NCBI RefSeq assembly: GCF_015752155.1
Contig: NZ_JADOVI010000005.1
Coordinates: forward strand, 1-64,000
Length of the DNA stretch: 64,000 nucleotides
Origin: Cryobacterium sp. MP_M3
GTDB lineage: Bacteria; Actinomycetota; Actinomycetes; Actinomycetales; Microbacteriaceae
Direction: 5' to 3'
Below the pieces are notes generated by a model. That model ran no database searches. It was not told the origin of the DNA and worked only from the letters and a program-made list of their open reading frames with translations. Shown in pieces: positions 15,076-24,949 of the stretch. Position numbers and translations under genes: made by a program. Position 1 is the first letter of the stretch. Each line of letters begins with the position of its first letter.

Positions 15076-17340
15076 TTAGTGCGAGTGGAACGTGCGGCTG
15101 ATGACATCCATCTGCTGCTCGCGGGTGAGGCGCACGAAGTTGACCGCGTAGCCGGAGACGCGAATCGTCAGCTGCGGGTAGTTCTCCGGGTGCAGCATGG
15201 CGTCTTCAAGGGTGTCCTTGTTCAGCACGTTGACGTTGATGTGGTACCCGGTCGCCGACGTGAACGCGTCGATGAGGCCGACCAGACTGGTGATCTGCTC
15301 TTCCTTGGTGTGGCCGAGGCCACTGGGAACCACGGTGTTGGTCAGCGAGATGCCGTCCTGCGCTTCGCTGTACGGGAGCTTGGCGACGCTGAGTGCCGAT
15401 GCGAGCATCCCGTGGGTGTCGCGGCCGTTCATCGGGTTGGCACCCGGTGCGAACGGCTCACCCTTGCGGCGGCCATCCGGCGTGTTGCCGGTCGCCTTGC
15501 CGTAGACCACGTTGGAGGTGATCGTCAGGATCGACTGGGTGTGGATCGCGCCCCGGTAGGTGGGGTGCTTGCGGATCATTGTCATGAACCGCTCCATCAC
15601 GTCGACGGCCATGGAGTCGACGCGGTCGTCGTCGTTACCGAACTGGGGGAACTCGCCCTCGATCGTGTAGTCGACGACGAGACCGGTCTCGTCACGAACC
15701 GGGCGCACCTTGGCGTACTTGATGGCCGACAGGGAGTCGGCGACCACGCTCAGGCCGGCGATGCCGCAGGCCATCGTGCGGATGATCTCCTTGTCGTGCA
15801 GCGCCATTTCGAGACGCTCATACGCGTACTTGTCGTGCATGTAGTGGATGCAGTTCAAGGCGGTGACGTAGGTCTCGGCGAGCCACTCGAGGGTCTCGAG
15901 GTAGGCCGGGAACACGGTGTCATAGGAGAGGATCTCCTCGGTGTTCGGTGCGGTTGCCGGGGCGACCTGCTTGCCGGAGACCTCGTCCTTGCCGCCGTTG
16001 ATCGAGTACAGGAGCGCCTTGACGGCGTTGACCCTGGCCCCGAAGAACTGCATCTGCTTGCCGACGCGCATGGGCGAGACACAGCAGGCGATCGCGGCGT
16101 CGTCACCCATCTCGGCGCGGATGATCTCATCCGACTCGAACTGGATCGCCGAGGTGTCGATCGAGACCTGGGCGCAGAAGCGCTTGAAGCCCTCGGGGAG
16201 AGCGTCGCTCCACAGCACGGTGAGGTTCGGCTCCGGGGCGGCGCCGATGTTGTACAGCGTCTGGAGGAAGCGGAAGGTCGTCTTGGTGACCAGCGCGCGG
16301 CCGTCCTCGCCGATGCCGGCGAGGGACTCGGTGACCCAGGTCGGGTCGCCGGCGAAGATCTCGTCGTATTCGGGGGTGCGCAGGAAGCGCACGATGCGGA
16401 GCTTGATGACGAGGTCGTCGATGAGCTCCTGGGCGCCGGACTCGGTCAGGAGGCCGGCGGCGATGTCGCGTTCCATGTACGTGTCGAGGAACGCCGCGTT
16501 ACGGCCGAACGACATTGCCGCGCCGTTCTGCTCCTTCACCGCGCCGAGGTAGGCGAAGTAGAGCCACTGCACGGCTTCCTGGGCCGTGACGGCGGGCTTG
16601 GAGATGTCGGAGCCGTAGCTGGCCGCCATCTGGACGAGTTCCTTGAGCGCACGGATCTGCTCGGAGTTCTCCTCGCGGGCGCGGATGATGTCCTCGGTCG
16701 AGGGCTCCATATCGAGCTCGGCGCGGTCGTTCTTCTTGCCGGCGATGAGCGCATCGACACCGTAGAGGGCAACGCGACGGTAGTCGCCGATGATCCGGCC
16801 ACGGCCGTAGGCGTCTGGAAGCCCCGTGATCAGGTGGCTGTTGCGCGCACGGCGAACCCCGGGAGGGTAGACGTCGAACACGGCCGTGTTGTGGGTCTTG
16901 CGGTAGTCGGTGAAGATCTTCTCGAGCTCGGGAGACACGGGGTAGCCGTAGGTCTCGAGCGAGGTCGCAACCATTCGCCAGCCGCCGAACGGCATGATCG
17001 CGCGCTTGAGCGGGGCATCCGTCTGCAGGCCGACGATGACCTCGTTGGGCTGGTCGATGTAGCCGGGCTTGTGGGCTGTAATGGATGACGGGGTGGTCGC
17101 GTCAACGTCGTAGACGCCCTTGCGTCGTTCCTCGGGGAACATGGCGGACAGCTTGGCCCAGACCCCGGTCGTGCGAGCCGTCGGGCCCGCCAGGAAGGTG
17201 GCGTCGCCGAGGTAGGGCGTGTAATTGCGCTGGATGAAATCGCGAAGATCGATCGAATCCTGCCAGGGGCCGGACACGAAGTCCGGACGCTCGGCCTGCG
17301 TCGCGTCTTTGTCGCTGCGAACACCTTCTGTGATGGTCAT
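15076..17340 (-). CDS. pflB: Formate C-acetyltransferase (pyruvate formate-lyase)
   Basis: 754-residue glycyl radical enzyme that converts pyruvate and CoA to acetyl-CoA and formate in fermentation. The catalytic pair Cys419-Cys420 lies in IACCVSPM and the radical glycine is Gly730 in RVSGYAV, close to positions 418/419 and 734 of the E. coli enzyme. ATG 17340 is chosen because GAGGAG lies just upstream and the protein then has family length; a 19-codon longer frame is less likely. It is the first gene of a two-gene operon. Its presence suggests a facultative lifestyle. Confidence 0.97.
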   Translation of the reverse strand: MTITEGVRSDKDATQAERPDFVSGPWQDSIDLRDFIQRNYTPYLGDATFLAGPTARTTGVWAKLSAMFPEERRKGVYDVDATTPSSITAHKPGYIDQPNEVIVGLQTDAPLKRAIMPFGGWRMVATSLETYGYPVSPELEKIFTDYRKTHNTAVFDVYPPGVRRARNSHLITGLPDAYGRGRIIGDYRRVALYGVDALIAGKKNDRAELDMEPSTEDIIRAREENSEQIRALKELVQMAASYGSDISKPAVTAQEAVQWLYFAYLGAVKEQNGAAMSFGRNAAFLDTYMERDIAAGLLTESGAQELIDDLVIKLRIVRFLRTPEYDEIFAGDPTWVTESLAGIGEDGRALVTKTTFRFLQTLYNIGAAPEPNLTVLWSDALPEGFKRFCAQVSIDTSAIQFESDEIIRAEMGDDAAIACCVSPMRVGKQMQFFGARVNAVKALLYSINGGKDEVSGKQVAPATAPNTEEILSYDTVFPAYLETLEWLAETYVTALNCIHYMHDKYAYERLEMALHDKEIIRTMACGIAGLSVVADSLSAIKYAKVRPVRDETGLVVDYTIEGEFPQFGNDDDRVDSMAVDVMERFMTMIRKHPTYRGAIHTQSILTITSNVVYGKATGNTPDGRRKGEPFAPGANPMNGRDTHGMLASALSVAKLPYSEAQDGISLTNTVVPSGLGHTKEEQITSLVGLIDAFTSATGYHINVNVLNKDTLEDAMLHPENYPQLTIRVSGYAVNFVRLTREQQMDVISRTFHSH

Positions 17341-17441
17341 GTAGATTGCACTCCTCGTGGGATCGAGTCTCCCCCGCCGCAGAAGTGTGTCTCCCACAGT
17401 CGGGCCTGGAGAGCAGGAACACGAGGATTGCGGCTAATGCG

Positions 17442-17453
17442 ACGATGCATCGT
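17442..17453. promoter_or_regulatory. 12-bp palindrome upstream of pflB, possible operator
   Basis: ACGATGCATCGT is perfectly symmetric and lies 102 bases before the pflB start. Palindromes of this size upstream of a fermentation gene may bind a regulator; no known regulator is matched. Confidence 0.3.
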
Positions 17454-17567
17454 GACTTGCCCTCTTCTGCCAACACTACTCCGGTCGGCGGGGCCATAAC
17501 ACGAATCGGGCCCGCCGTTTCGCGCCCGCGCCCTTAAGGGGAGGCGGCCCGTTCGCGGCCCGATTCA

Positions 17568-17588
17568 CCGGGGCATCCGGATGCCCGG
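17568..17588 (-). terminator. GC-rich hairpin downstream of the FAD oxidase gene
   Basis: The bases form a stem of CCGGGCAT with ATGCCCGG around CCGG, 78 bases past the oxidase stop. There is no T-tract, as is common for actinobacterial terminators, so the call is tentative. Confidence 0.4.
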
Positions 17589-17665
17589 AAAAGCGATTTC
17601 GCCGCGGATCCAAAGGCCTGTCCAGAGGCCAGAATGACCGTTGAGCGCCTCAGCCGGAAGAATTT

Positions 17666-19054
17666 TCACAGTTTTTTTCCGGGGTTGAGCAGCGAGTCGG
17701 GGTCGAAGGCGGCCTTCACCCGGCGCTGAAGGTCGCGGAGGATGGGTCCGAGTTCGTCGTCGAGGTGGGCCTGCTTGAGCATTCCGATGCCATGCTCGCC
17801 CGACGCGGAGCCGCCGAGGGAGATCGCGAGCCGGATCACCCGGGCGAAGGCCTCGTGCGCTGCCTCGACCTCGGCCGGGTTCGCCGCGTCGAAGCCGATC
17901 ATCGGGTGGAGGTTTCCGTCGCCGAGGTGCCCGCCGGTGCCGATGGGGATCGACAGTTCGCGGGAGATCTCGGCGAGCCCGGTCAGCAGGGCCTGCAGCT
18001 GGGACCGCGGCACGGTGATGTCCTCGTTGAGGCTGGACCCGCGCGCGGCCTGCAGTGCCGGCTGCAGCAGCCGGCGCGCCGTCATCAGCTGGTCCAGCTG
18101 CGCGGGATCGTGGGCGACGAGCACCTCGATGGCACCCTCGCCGCGGAGGATGGCGGCGTACTCCTCGACGTCGTCGTGGGCCTGGCCGGCCTGGTCCGAC
18201 TGCACGAGCAGCAGTGCGGCAGCATCGGCCGGAAGCTTCGACTCCGGGTCGAAGGCGTTGATCGCGGTGATCGACGGGCCGTCGAGGTACTCGAGGATGC
18301 TGGGGCGCCGGTTGGACGCGACGATCAGCGCGGCCGCCGCGAGGGCGGCCTCCGTTCCGGCGAACGTCGCCGAGACCCCGGACGCGGGGGCCGGGGCAGG
18401 CAGCAGCCCGACCGTGATCTCGGTGATGATGCCGAGCGTGCCCTCCGAGCCGACGAGGAGCGCGGTCAGGTCGTAGCCGGCGACGCCCTTGATGGTGCGC
18501 TGGCCCGTGCGCACGACGGAGCCGTCGGCGAGCACGACGGTGAGCTGGCGCACGAAGTTCCCCGTGACGCCGTACTTGACGCAGAGCATCCCGCCGGCGT
18601 TGGTGGCGACGTTGCCGCCGACGGTCGAGCCCTTCCACGAGCCGGGATCCGGCGGGTAGAACAGTCCGACCGCGGCGGCGGCCCTGGCCAGGGCGTAGGT
18701 GCGCACGCCGGCCTGCACGGTGGCGGTCTGGTCTTCGGCGTCCACGGAAACGATCTTGTTCAGGCGGGTAGTGCTCAGCACGATGGAACCCTCGATCGCG
18801 TTTGCGCCCCCAGCCAGGCCGGTGCGCGCACCCTGCGGCACGATCGGGATGCGGTGGGCGGCGGCAAAGGCGACGACGGCGGCGACCTGCTCGGTGTTCA
18901 CCGGCAGGGCGACCGCGAACGGGACACCGGCCGCGGTGCTGTCGGACTGGTCCCGGAGGTAGGCCCCGGTCTTCTCACCGGTGATCAGCTGGCCGGCTGG
19001 CAGAACCTCGGCCAGTGCTTCGAGGAGGGTGGGCTTGGGTGCTGTCGTGGTCAC
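17666..19054 (-). CDS. FAD-binding oxidase, glycolate/D-lactate dehydrogenase (GlcD) type
   Basis: 462-residue flavoenzyme that oxidises a 2-hydroxy acid such as glycolate or D-lactate to the keto acid. The N-terminal FAD domain (PCMH type) has the PQGARTGLAGGA nucleotide loop and NAGGMLCVKYG. The C-terminal cap has GDGNLHP and SGEHGIG, the metal and substrate sites of the VAO/GlcD family. Length is normal. The start is GTG 19054 behind a weak GAGG. It is divergent from a GntR/FCD regulator that is followed by a transporter, suggesting one regulated unit for hydroxy-acid use. The substrate cannot be fixed from sequence. Confidence 0.9.
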   Translation of the reverse strand: MTTTAPKPTLLEALAEVLPAGQLITGEKTGAYLRDQSDSTAAGVPFAVALPVNTEQVAAVVAFAAAHRIPIVPQGARTGLAGGANAIEGSIVLSTTRLNKIVSVDAEDQTATVQAGVRTYALARAAAAVGLFYPPDPGSWKGSTVGGNVATNAGGMLCVKYGVTGNFVRQLTVVLADGSVVRTGQRTIKGVAGYDLTALLVGSEGTLGIITEITVGLLPAPAPASGVSATFAGTEAALAAAALIVASNRRPSILEYLDGPSITAINAFDPESKLPADAAALLLVQSDQAGQAHDDVEEYAAILRGEGAIEVLVAHDPAQLDQLMTARRLLQPALQAARGSSLNEDITVPRSQLQALLTGLAEISRELSIPIGTGGHLGDGNLHPMIGFDAANPAEVEAAHEAFARVIRLAISLGGSASGEHGIGMLKQAHLDDELGPILRDLQRRVKAAFDPDSLLNPGKKL

Positions 19055-19283
19055 GGATGCCTCTGCGGTAGGAGTGTGTGCGGCCGGAGGTGGCGGCAGG
19101 CGATCACATCTGGTGAGGCGAGCGGGAACGCGCGGGCGAAGGGCTCGGACTCTGCGGAGGGCATGTCTCGGATGGCTGCGAGGGCAAGTCTATAAGAGAG
19201 TTTTTGTCGGGGTTCGGCTCGATGCCGGCATCAGGTCGGCACCCAATCTCCTCCGGGATTGTATTTATTGATGCATTTATGGT

Positions 19284-19289
19284 TAGGCT
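19284..19289 (+). promoter_or_regulatory. -10 element, leaderless, for the GntR gene
   Basis: TAGGCT, six bases, then ATG 19296. The AT-rich stretch just upstream (19259-19282), with ATTTAT at 19263 and 19275, stands out from the GC-rich surroundings and may hold the operator. Confidence 0.6.
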
Positions 19290-19295
19290 TGAGAC

Positions 19296-19967
19296 ATGAG
19301 TGCGCCCCGATCCCCCCGAAACGGCACCGCCGGTCCGTCCGCGGTGGAGCGGGTCTACGCCCATGTGGCCGAGGCGATCATCACCGGCGCGGTCGGCGCA
19401 AGTTCGCTGCTCACGGAAGGCGACGTCGCCGAGACCCTCGGCATCAGCCGCACCCCCGTGCGGGAAGCCTTCCTCGCCCTCGAGGCACACGGACTCCTCA
19501 CTCTCTTCCCCAAGAAGGGCGCGGTCGTCACGGCCCTCGATGACGCCGAAACCGCCGAGCTGCTCCAGGTGCGCATCATGTTCGAGACGACCGCGGTGTC
19601 GCTGCACAGCGCCCGCCCGGGCGCCGACCGCGCCGTGGACGACGACCTGGCCGCCCTGATCCGGGAACAGGAAGAGGCCGCCCGGGCCGGTGACCTGCTC
19701 GCCTTCGCCCGCGCCGACCACCGCTTCCACGCCCGGGTCGTCGACGAGTCCCACAACCGTGTCATGGACGACTTCTACACCCAGCTCGGGCCGCGGCTCA
19801 AGCGGCTCCTGCACCGCGTGGCGACCCGCGACCCGGGCAGTCTCGAGCGCTTCATCACCGAGCACCGGGCCCTCGCCGGCTACCTCAGCGCCGGCGACGC
19901 CCCCGGTTACGAGGCCGCCCTCCGCCGTCATGTGCGGCACGGCTTCCCGGCGCCGCTCGAGTCCTGA
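19296..19967 (+). CDS. GntR family regulator, FCD (FadR) subfamily
   Basis: 223-residue transcription factor. The N-terminal winged helix (about residues 14-78) contains LLTEGDVAETLGISRTPVRE. The C-terminal helical FCD domain contains the metal-binding acid and histidines (DHRFHARVVDES and EHRALAGYLSAGD). FCD proteins often sense organic acids, which fits its place between a hydroxy-acid oxidase and a transporter. It starts on a leaderless promoter and probably controls both its own operon and the divergent oxidase gene. Confidence 0.93.
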   Translation: MSAPRSPRNGTAGPSAVERVYAHVAEAIITGAVGASSLLTEGDVAETLGISRTPVREAFLALEAHGLLTLFPKKGAVVTALDDAETAELLQVRIMFETTAVSLHSARPGADRAVDDDLAALIREQEEAARAGDLLAFARADHRFHARVVDESHNRVMDDFYTQLGPRLKRLLHRVATRDPGSLERFITEHRALAGYLSAGDAPGYEAALRRHVRHGFPAPLES

Positions 19968-20008
19968 TCCCGGTGCCTGCGCGCCCGACTTTCGATCCAG
20001 AAAGATTC

Positions 20009-21202
20009 ATGAACTTCCGCCGTACCGTCCCCGCCTGGCAACTCGCCGCACCCGCCCTCTTCGTGATGGCCTGGGGTGGCAATCACTTCACCCCGCTGCT
20101 GCACATGTACGAGTCGCTCGGCCACTATTCGGCCTTGATGGCCGATCTCTTCCTCGGCTTCTACGTCGTCGGGCTCATCCCCGGACTGCTGGTGGCCGGC
20201 GCCCTCTCCGACCGGTACGGACGCAAGCCCCTGTCCGTCGCCGGCGTCGCCATAGGCATCGCAGCCAGCATCCTGCTCGGTGCCGGCTTCTCCAGTGAGA
20301 TCATGCTTTCCGTCGGCCGGTTCCTGGCCGGCCTGAGCGTGGGCGTGGCGATGTCGGTCGGGACCGCCTGGCTCAAGGAGCTCTCCAGCGCGCCGTTCGA
20401 CCGCCAGGCCGACCGCACGGCCGGCGCCCGGCGTCCCGCCCTCACCCTGACGGTCGGGTTCGGCCTCGGCGCCGGAGTCGCCGGTGCCCTCGCCCAGTGG
20501 GGCCCGATGCCCACCCTCTCCCCTTACCTGGTCCACATCCTGCTCAGCCTGCTCGTGCTGCCCCGGCTACTCCGCGCCCCGGAGACGGTGCCGCGGTTCC
20601 GGTCGCACCGGCCGTTCTGGCAGGACCTCGCGGTGCCGCTGGCCGGCCACCGCCGGTTCCTGCGAGTCATCGCACCCTCGGCCCCCTGGGTCTTCGGCGC
20701 CGCGGCGATCGCCTACGCGATCATGCCCAAGCTCGTCGAGGACCAGCTGGGATCGCTCAATCTGGCGTTCGCGACCCTGCTCACCGTCGTGACTCTCGGC
20801 ACCGGGGCGCTCGTGCAGCCCCTCGTCGCCCGGATCAACCAGGTCACCAGGGGGCGCGCCCTCGTGGTGGGGATGAGCGTCATGCTGCTCGGCCTGCTGC
20901 TCTCGATCGCCACCGCCATCGTGCTCTCGCCCGTGCTCGCGCTGATCACGGCGATCACCCTCGGCGCGTCCTACGGCATCTGCGTGGTGGCCGGTCTGGT
21001 CGAGATCCAGCGGATCTCGACCCCGGCCGACCTCGCCGGCATCACCGGGGTCTACTACAGCCTCACCTACGTCGGCTTCCTGTTGCCGGTGCTGTTCGCC
21101 TGGCTGAACTCGGTGGCCAGTTACGCCGTGCTGATGAGCGTGCTCGCCGCAGTCTGCGCCGGCTGCCTCGCGGCGGTGGCGTACGGCATCCGGCGAGTCT
21201 GA
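20009..21202 (+). CDS. MFS transporter
   Basis: Major facilitator superfamily permease with about twelve membrane segments. The loop 2-3 signature GALSDRYGRKPLS lies near residue 65, and a second half begins near residue 205. The start at 20009 (MNFRRTVPAW) has AGAAAG upstream and gives 397 residues; a GTG at 19973, six bases after the GntR stop, is also open. Same-strand close spacing makes it an operon with the GntR gene. Likely substrate is the acid handled by the divergent oxidase, by context only. Confidence 0.88.
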   Translation: MNFRRTVPAWQLAAPALFVMAWGGNHFTPLLHMYESLGHYSALMADLFLGFYVVGLIPGLLVAGALSDRYGRKPLSVAGVAIGIAASILLGAGFSSEIMLSVGRFLAGLSVGVAMSVGTAWLKELSSAPFDRQADRTAGARRPALTLTVGFGLGAGVAGALAQWGPMPTLSPYLVHILLSLLVLPRLLRAPETVPRFRSHRPFWQDLAVPLAGHRRFLRVIAPSAPWVFGAAAIAYAIMPKLVEDQLGSLNLAFATLLTVVTLGTGALVQPLVARINQVTRGRALVVGMSVMLLGLLLSIATAIVLSPVLALITAITLGASYGICVVAGLVEIQRISTPADLAGITGVYYSLTYVGFLLPVLFAWLNSVASYAVLMSVLAAVCAGCLAAVAYGIRRV

Positions 21203-21241
21203 TCGACCGATCGCACGACCCGACGAATGCCGCCGCTGGCG

Positions 21242-21247
21242 TACGCT
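21242..21247 (+). promoter_or_regulatory. -10 element, leaderless, for the maltokinase gene
   Basis: TACGCT, six bases (GGCGAC), then ATG 21254. The in-frame ATG at 21227 lies upstream of this element and is therefore unlikely to be used. Confidence 0.65.
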
Positions 21248-21253
21248 GGCGAC

Positions 21254-22696
21254 ATGACTGAGTACGGTCGCGGCACCCCTCTCCCGGATTACCTCAACCG
21301 ATGGGTCGCAACACAGCGCTGGTTCGCGAGCAAGGGGCACGTCCCGGTTCTCCGCAGCATCGCCCGGTGGTCCCTGCCCGCGGCCGAGCCGGGCGTGAAC
21401 ATCAGTACGCACCTCGTCATCGATGCGACACTCGGGGAGGATTCGCTCTACCAGCTGCCGCTCACGGAACGCACCGATCCGCTGCCGAACGGGGAGCGCG
21501 CCCTGGTCGCCAGGGTGGACGGACCCGACGGGAAAGCCCGATTCCTCTATGACGCACCGTATGACCCCGCGTACGCGACCGCGATCCTGCGGATCATCCT
21601 GGGCAAGGGTTCCTCACTCGGTTCGGAGGACGCGGGCGGCAGCGCGCGGGGAGAACTGCTGCTCGAGGCGATGGACGCTCCTCTCTATACAGTGGCGGCC
21701 AGCCGCGTGCTGACCGGGGAGCAGTCGAACACCTCGATCATCTTCGACACCCGGGGCGCGGACGGCACGCCGGCCCGCCCCGTCATCTGCAAGGTCTTCC
21801 GCGCCCTTCACCATGGCCAGAACCCGGACATCTCCGTGCAGGCGGCCCTGGCCAGGGCCGGCTCCCGGTTCGTGCCCGAACCGATCGGCTACGTCGAAGG
21901 CGAGTGGGACGACCCCGACCGAAAGGACGGACGGGCCAGGGGCCACCTAGCCTTCGCCCAGGAGTTCCTGCCCGGCGTCGAGGACGCCTGGCGTGCCGCG
22001 CTGGCTTCAGCCTCGGCCGAGGAGGACTTCACCCGGGAGGCCCACGACCTCGGCGTGGCGACGGCTGCCGTGCATGCCGACCTGGCCACGGTGATGCCGA
22101 CCCGCGAGGCCACCCCCGACGTGATCGAGGCCGAGCTGGCGGGCATCCGGGACCGGTACCGCATCGCCGTGGCCGAGATTCCCGCGCTTGCCGGGTATCG
22201 CGCCGCGATCGAGACCATCTTCAGCCGGGCACGGACGGCGCCGTGGCCGCGACTGCAGCGCATCCACGGCGACTATCACCTGGGCCAGGTGCTCAATGTG
22301 CCCGGCGGACGAGGCTGGGTGCTGGTCGATTTCGAAGGCGAGCCGCTCCGCCCGCTGGAGGAGCGCAACCGGCCGGATGTCCCGCTCCGGGACGTCGCCG
22401 GCATGCTCCGGTCCTTCTCCTACGCGGCAGGCACCATCGAACTGGCGCATCCGGAACGTCAGGCGCAGGCGGTACTGGCCTGGGCCGATGCCTGCAGGGA
22501 GGCGTTCCTCGCCGGCTATGCCGAACGGTCCGGCCTCGACCTCAGCGCCCAGGGTGCCCTGCTGAGCGCGTTCGAACTCGACAAGGCCCTCTACGAGGCC
22601 GTCTACGAGACCCGAAACCGGCCGAGCTGGCTGCCGATCCCCCTCGCGGCGATCAAGCGCCTCGTCGACCTCGTCCCTGCCCCGGGCCACCCCTGA
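21254..22696 (+). CDS. mak: Maltokinase
   Basis: 480-residue cytosolic kinase that phosphorylates maltose to maltose 1-phosphate, the substrate of GlgE in alpha-glucan synthesis. It has the N-terminal cap typical of actinobacterial maltokinases (WVATQRWFASKG), followed by a kinase fold with the catalytic loop QRIHGDYHLGQVL and the metal-binding LVDFEGEP. Length is in the family range. Usually treS is next to or fused with this gene; here it is not in the window. malQ at 29861 is the nearest other glucan gene. Confidence 0.93.
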   Translation: MTEYGRGTPLPDYLNRWVATQRWFASKGHVPVLRSIARWSLPAAEPGVNISTHLVIDATLGEDSLYQLPLTERTDPLPNGERALVARVDGPDGKARFLYDAPYDPAYATAILRIILGKGSSLGSEDAGGSARGELLLEAMDAPLYTVAASRVLTGEQSNTSIIFDTRGADGTPARPVICKVFRALHHGQNPDISVQAALARAGSRFVPEPIGYVEGEWDDPDRKDGRARGHLAFAQEFLPGVEDAWRAALASASAEEDFTREAHDLGVATAAVHADLATVMPTREATPDVIEAELAGIRDRYRIAVAEIPALAGYRAAIETIFSRARTAPWPRLQRIHGDYHLGQVLNVPGGRGWVLVDFEGEPLRPLEERNRPDVPLRDVAGMLRSFSYAAGTIELAHPERQAQAVLAWADACREAFLAGYAERSGLDLSAQGALLSAFELDKALYEAVYETRNRPSWLPIPLAAIKRLVDLVPAPGHP

Positions 22697-22769
22697 CCCT
22701 GCCCGCCTTCCCCGCCCGCCCCAGCACTTACGCGAGTGAGGCGGAGGCGGATGCGGTGGGTGGGGCCGG

Positions 22770-24482
22770 TCAGCGCTTCAACTCGGGGAACTGGTCGTCC
22801 CGCCACTCGTCGGCCAGTCGCGTGCGGGTCGCGGCCGCGTCATCCTCGCGCATCCGGAGTTCCACCCGGCGAATCTTGCCCGAGCTGGTCTTGGGCAGTT
22901 CGAAGAACTCGACCCGGCGCACGCGCATATAAGGAGGTAGCCCGTTGCGGGCATGGCGCAGCACCTCGAGGGCGGTTTCGCCGTTGGACTCCCAGCCGGC
23001 GGCAAGCGCGATGTACGCCTTCGCGATGTTGAGGCGGGTGTCGTCCGGCGCCGGTACGACCGCGGCCTCCGCGACGGCCGGATGCTCGAGAAGCACGCTC
23101 TCAACCTCGAACGGCGACACCTTGTAGTCGGAGGACTTGAAGATGTCGTCGGTGCGCCCGATGAAGGTGATGTACCCGTCGCTGTCGCGGCTGGCGACGT
23201 CGCCGGTGTGGAAGTAGCCGTCGCGCACGGCCTCGGCCGTGCGCTCGGGGTCGCCGTGGTAGCCGGCCATCAGGTTCACGGCGGTCTCGGAGAGGTCGAG
23301 GCAGATCTCCCCCTCGTCGGCCAATTCGCCCGTGATCGGGTCGACCAGGCTGATCCTGACCCCGGGCAGCGGGAGCCCCATCGAGCCTGCCTTGAGGCGG
23401 GACCCCGGCCCGTTTCCGACGATCGCGGTGGTCTCGGTCTGGCCGTACCCGTCTCGGATCGTCAGCCCCCAGGCCCGCTGGATCTGGCTGATCACCTCGG
23501 GGTTCAACGGCTCACCGGCCGAGAGGATCTCTCGCAGCCCTTCAGGCTTGACGCCCAGCTCGGACTGGATCAGCATCCGCCACACCGTCGGCGGTGCACA
23601 GAAGGTCGTGACGCGGGCGCGGTGCAACTGGTCGGCGAGGGCGCGCGGGTCGAACCGGGCGTAGTTGTAGACGAACACGGTCGCCTCGGCGATCCACGGG
23701 GCGAAGAAGCTGCTCCACGCGTGCTTTCCCCAGCCGGGCGAGCTGATCGCCAGGTGCACGTCGTCGGGACGCACGCCGATCCAGAACATCGTGGTGAGGT
23801 GCCCCACCGGGTAGGACGTCTGGGTGTGCACGACCATCTTCGGCTTGCTGGTGGTGCCCGAGGTGAAGTAGATCAGCGACGCATCGTCGGATGCCACGGT
23901 GACCGTGGTCTTCGCCGGTGTGACAAGGTCGGCGTCGGCGTAGTGCGCCCACCCGGCCACGGCCTCACCCACGCAGATGCGCGAGTGGTCGCCAACGACG
24001 TGGGCGAACTTGGCCGCATCACTCGCGTTCGCGATCACATGATCGACTCCCCCGCGCCGCACCCGGTCGGCCAGGTCACCGGCGGCCAGAACGGTGGAGG
24101 TCGGCAGGATGACGGCTCCGGCCTTCATGATGCCGAGCATCAGTTCCCAGAGCTCGACCTGGTTGCCGAGCATGAGCATGACGTGGTCGCCCGGCTTCAC
24201 GCCCTGCTGGATCAGCCAGAGCGCGACCTGGTCGGAGCGGGTGGACATCTCTGCGAAGGTGACCTTCAGTTCGCGGCCGTCCTCCTCCACGATCCAGAGG
24301 GCGGTCTTGTCGTTACCCTCCGCGATGACGTCGAACCAATCGGTCGCCCAGTTGAAGGAGGGCCCGACCTCGGGCCAGGCGAATTCGGCCGATGCACGCT
24401 CATGCCCTTCGCGCAGGCGCAGGAGCTGGTCCCGCGCGTCTCGGAAGCTGCTGGTGCTCGTAGGGTTGGTCACGGATTCCAT
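22770..24482 (-). CDS. Acyl-CoA synthetase (AMP-forming ligase)
   Basis: 570-residue member of the ANL superfamily that activates a carboxylic acid through an acyl-adenylate. The P-loop is YFTSGTTSKPKMVVH, the adenine motif is DGYGQTET, the hinge region is FHTGDVASRDSDGYITFIGR, and the catalytic lysine lies in PKTSSGKIRR. All core motifs are present. It resembles medium-chain or acetyl/propionyl-type synthetases; the acyl substrate is not readable. ATG 24482 follows GAGGAA and removes 27 doubtful residues of the longer frame. Confidence 0.92.
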   Translation of the reverse strand: MESVTNPTSTSSFRDARDQLLRLREGHERASAEFAWPEVGPSFNWATDWFDVIAEGNDKTALWIVEEDGRELKVTFAEMSTRSDQVALWLIQQGVKPGDHVMLMLGNQVELWELMLGIMKAGAVILPTSTVLAAGDLADRVRRGGVDHVIANASDAAKFAHVVGDHSRICVGEAVAGWAHYADADLVTPAKTTVTVASDDASLIYFTSGTTSKPKMVVHTQTSYPVGHLTTMFWIGVRPDDVHLAISSPGWGKHAWSSFFAPWIAEATVFVYNYARFDPRALADQLHRARVTTFCAPPTVWRMLIQSELGVKPEGLREILSAGEPLNPEVISQIQRAWGLTIRDGYGQTETTAIVGNGPGSRLKAGSMGLPLPGVRISLVDPITGELADEGEICLDLSETAVNLMAGYHGDPERTAEAVRDGYFHTGDVASRDSDGYITFIGRTDDIFKSSDYKVSPFEVESVLLEHPAVAEAAVVPAPDDTRLNIAKAYIALAAGWESNGETALEVLRHARNGLPPYMRVRRVEFFELPKTSSGKIRRVELRMREDDAAATRTRLADEWRDDQFPELKR

Positions 24483-24610
24483 TTTCCTCAACAGTGAATG
24501 CCCGGAACTGCATGAATCGACGTCTCCACGCCGTCCGCGCCGTGTGGGCGACGCTCCACTCACTCTAGGACTCCGGCCCGGTCCCTCTCCGGTGGCACTG
24601 ACCGTCGACC

Positions 24611-24769
24611 TCAGGCGAAGTCGCTGCTCCGGGATCCCGCCCTGAGGTCGGACGCGCGTATCGCGCCGGGCCGGTCGGGCATCCGCCCGTAACCGTCCCG
24701 CAGAACGTGCTGCATGGTGCCGCCGATGCCGACGAGGGCAAGTGCACCGAGAATGATGAGAATGAGCAT
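24611..24769 (-). CDS. Small membrane protein, 52 residues
   Basis: One hydrophobic segment (LILIILGALALVGIGGTM) followed by a short basic and polar tail. ATG 24769 has GGAGG at good spacing, which favours it over longer in-frame starts. Similar short proteins are common in this bacterial group as far as I recall, but no function is known. Confidence 0.65.
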   Translation of the reverse strand: MLILIILGALALVGIGGTMQHVLRDGYGRMPDRPGAIRASDLRAGSRSSDFA

Positions 24770-24911
24770 GGCCTGCCTCCAGATCAGGAACGAATCGATT
24801 GGTCTGAGCCTCCTCGCTAAGGCGGGCCGGTCACATCGGGCGGATGTCGTAACTCGGCGGATCACGGCGCCGGCAGCCTAAGGCGGCGGCCGACCCTCGC
24901 CGGGCTGAGAG

Positions 24912-24925
24912 AAAAGCCGGCTTTT
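24912..24925 (-). terminator. Hairpin terminator of the LuxR-type regulator gene
   Basis: AAAAGCCGGCTTTT is a perfect palindrome 25 bases past the regulator stop, followed on the minus strand by CTCTC. The stem is short in GC, so the call is moderate. Confidence 0.55.
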
Positions 24926-24949
24926 GCGGCCCGAAAGGCTGCACACCTC

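Larger units (their letters stand above)
17341..17665. other. 325-base intergenic region upstream of pflB
   Basis: I see no gene here. The part nearest pflB holds its ribosome site. A 12-bp palindrome ACGATGCATCGT lies at 17442-17453 and a TGTG-N5-CACA repeat at 17386-17398; either could be an operator, but neither matches a known Rex or FNR site well. A GC hairpin at 17568-17588 may end the oxidase transcript. Confidence 0.6.

Noticed and set aside
17386-17398. Rex or FNR site upstream of pflB (TGTG-N5-CACA)
   Set aside because: The half-sites are too short and the spacing does not match TTGTGA-N6-TCACAA or TTGAT-N4-ATCAA, so no redox regulator can be named.
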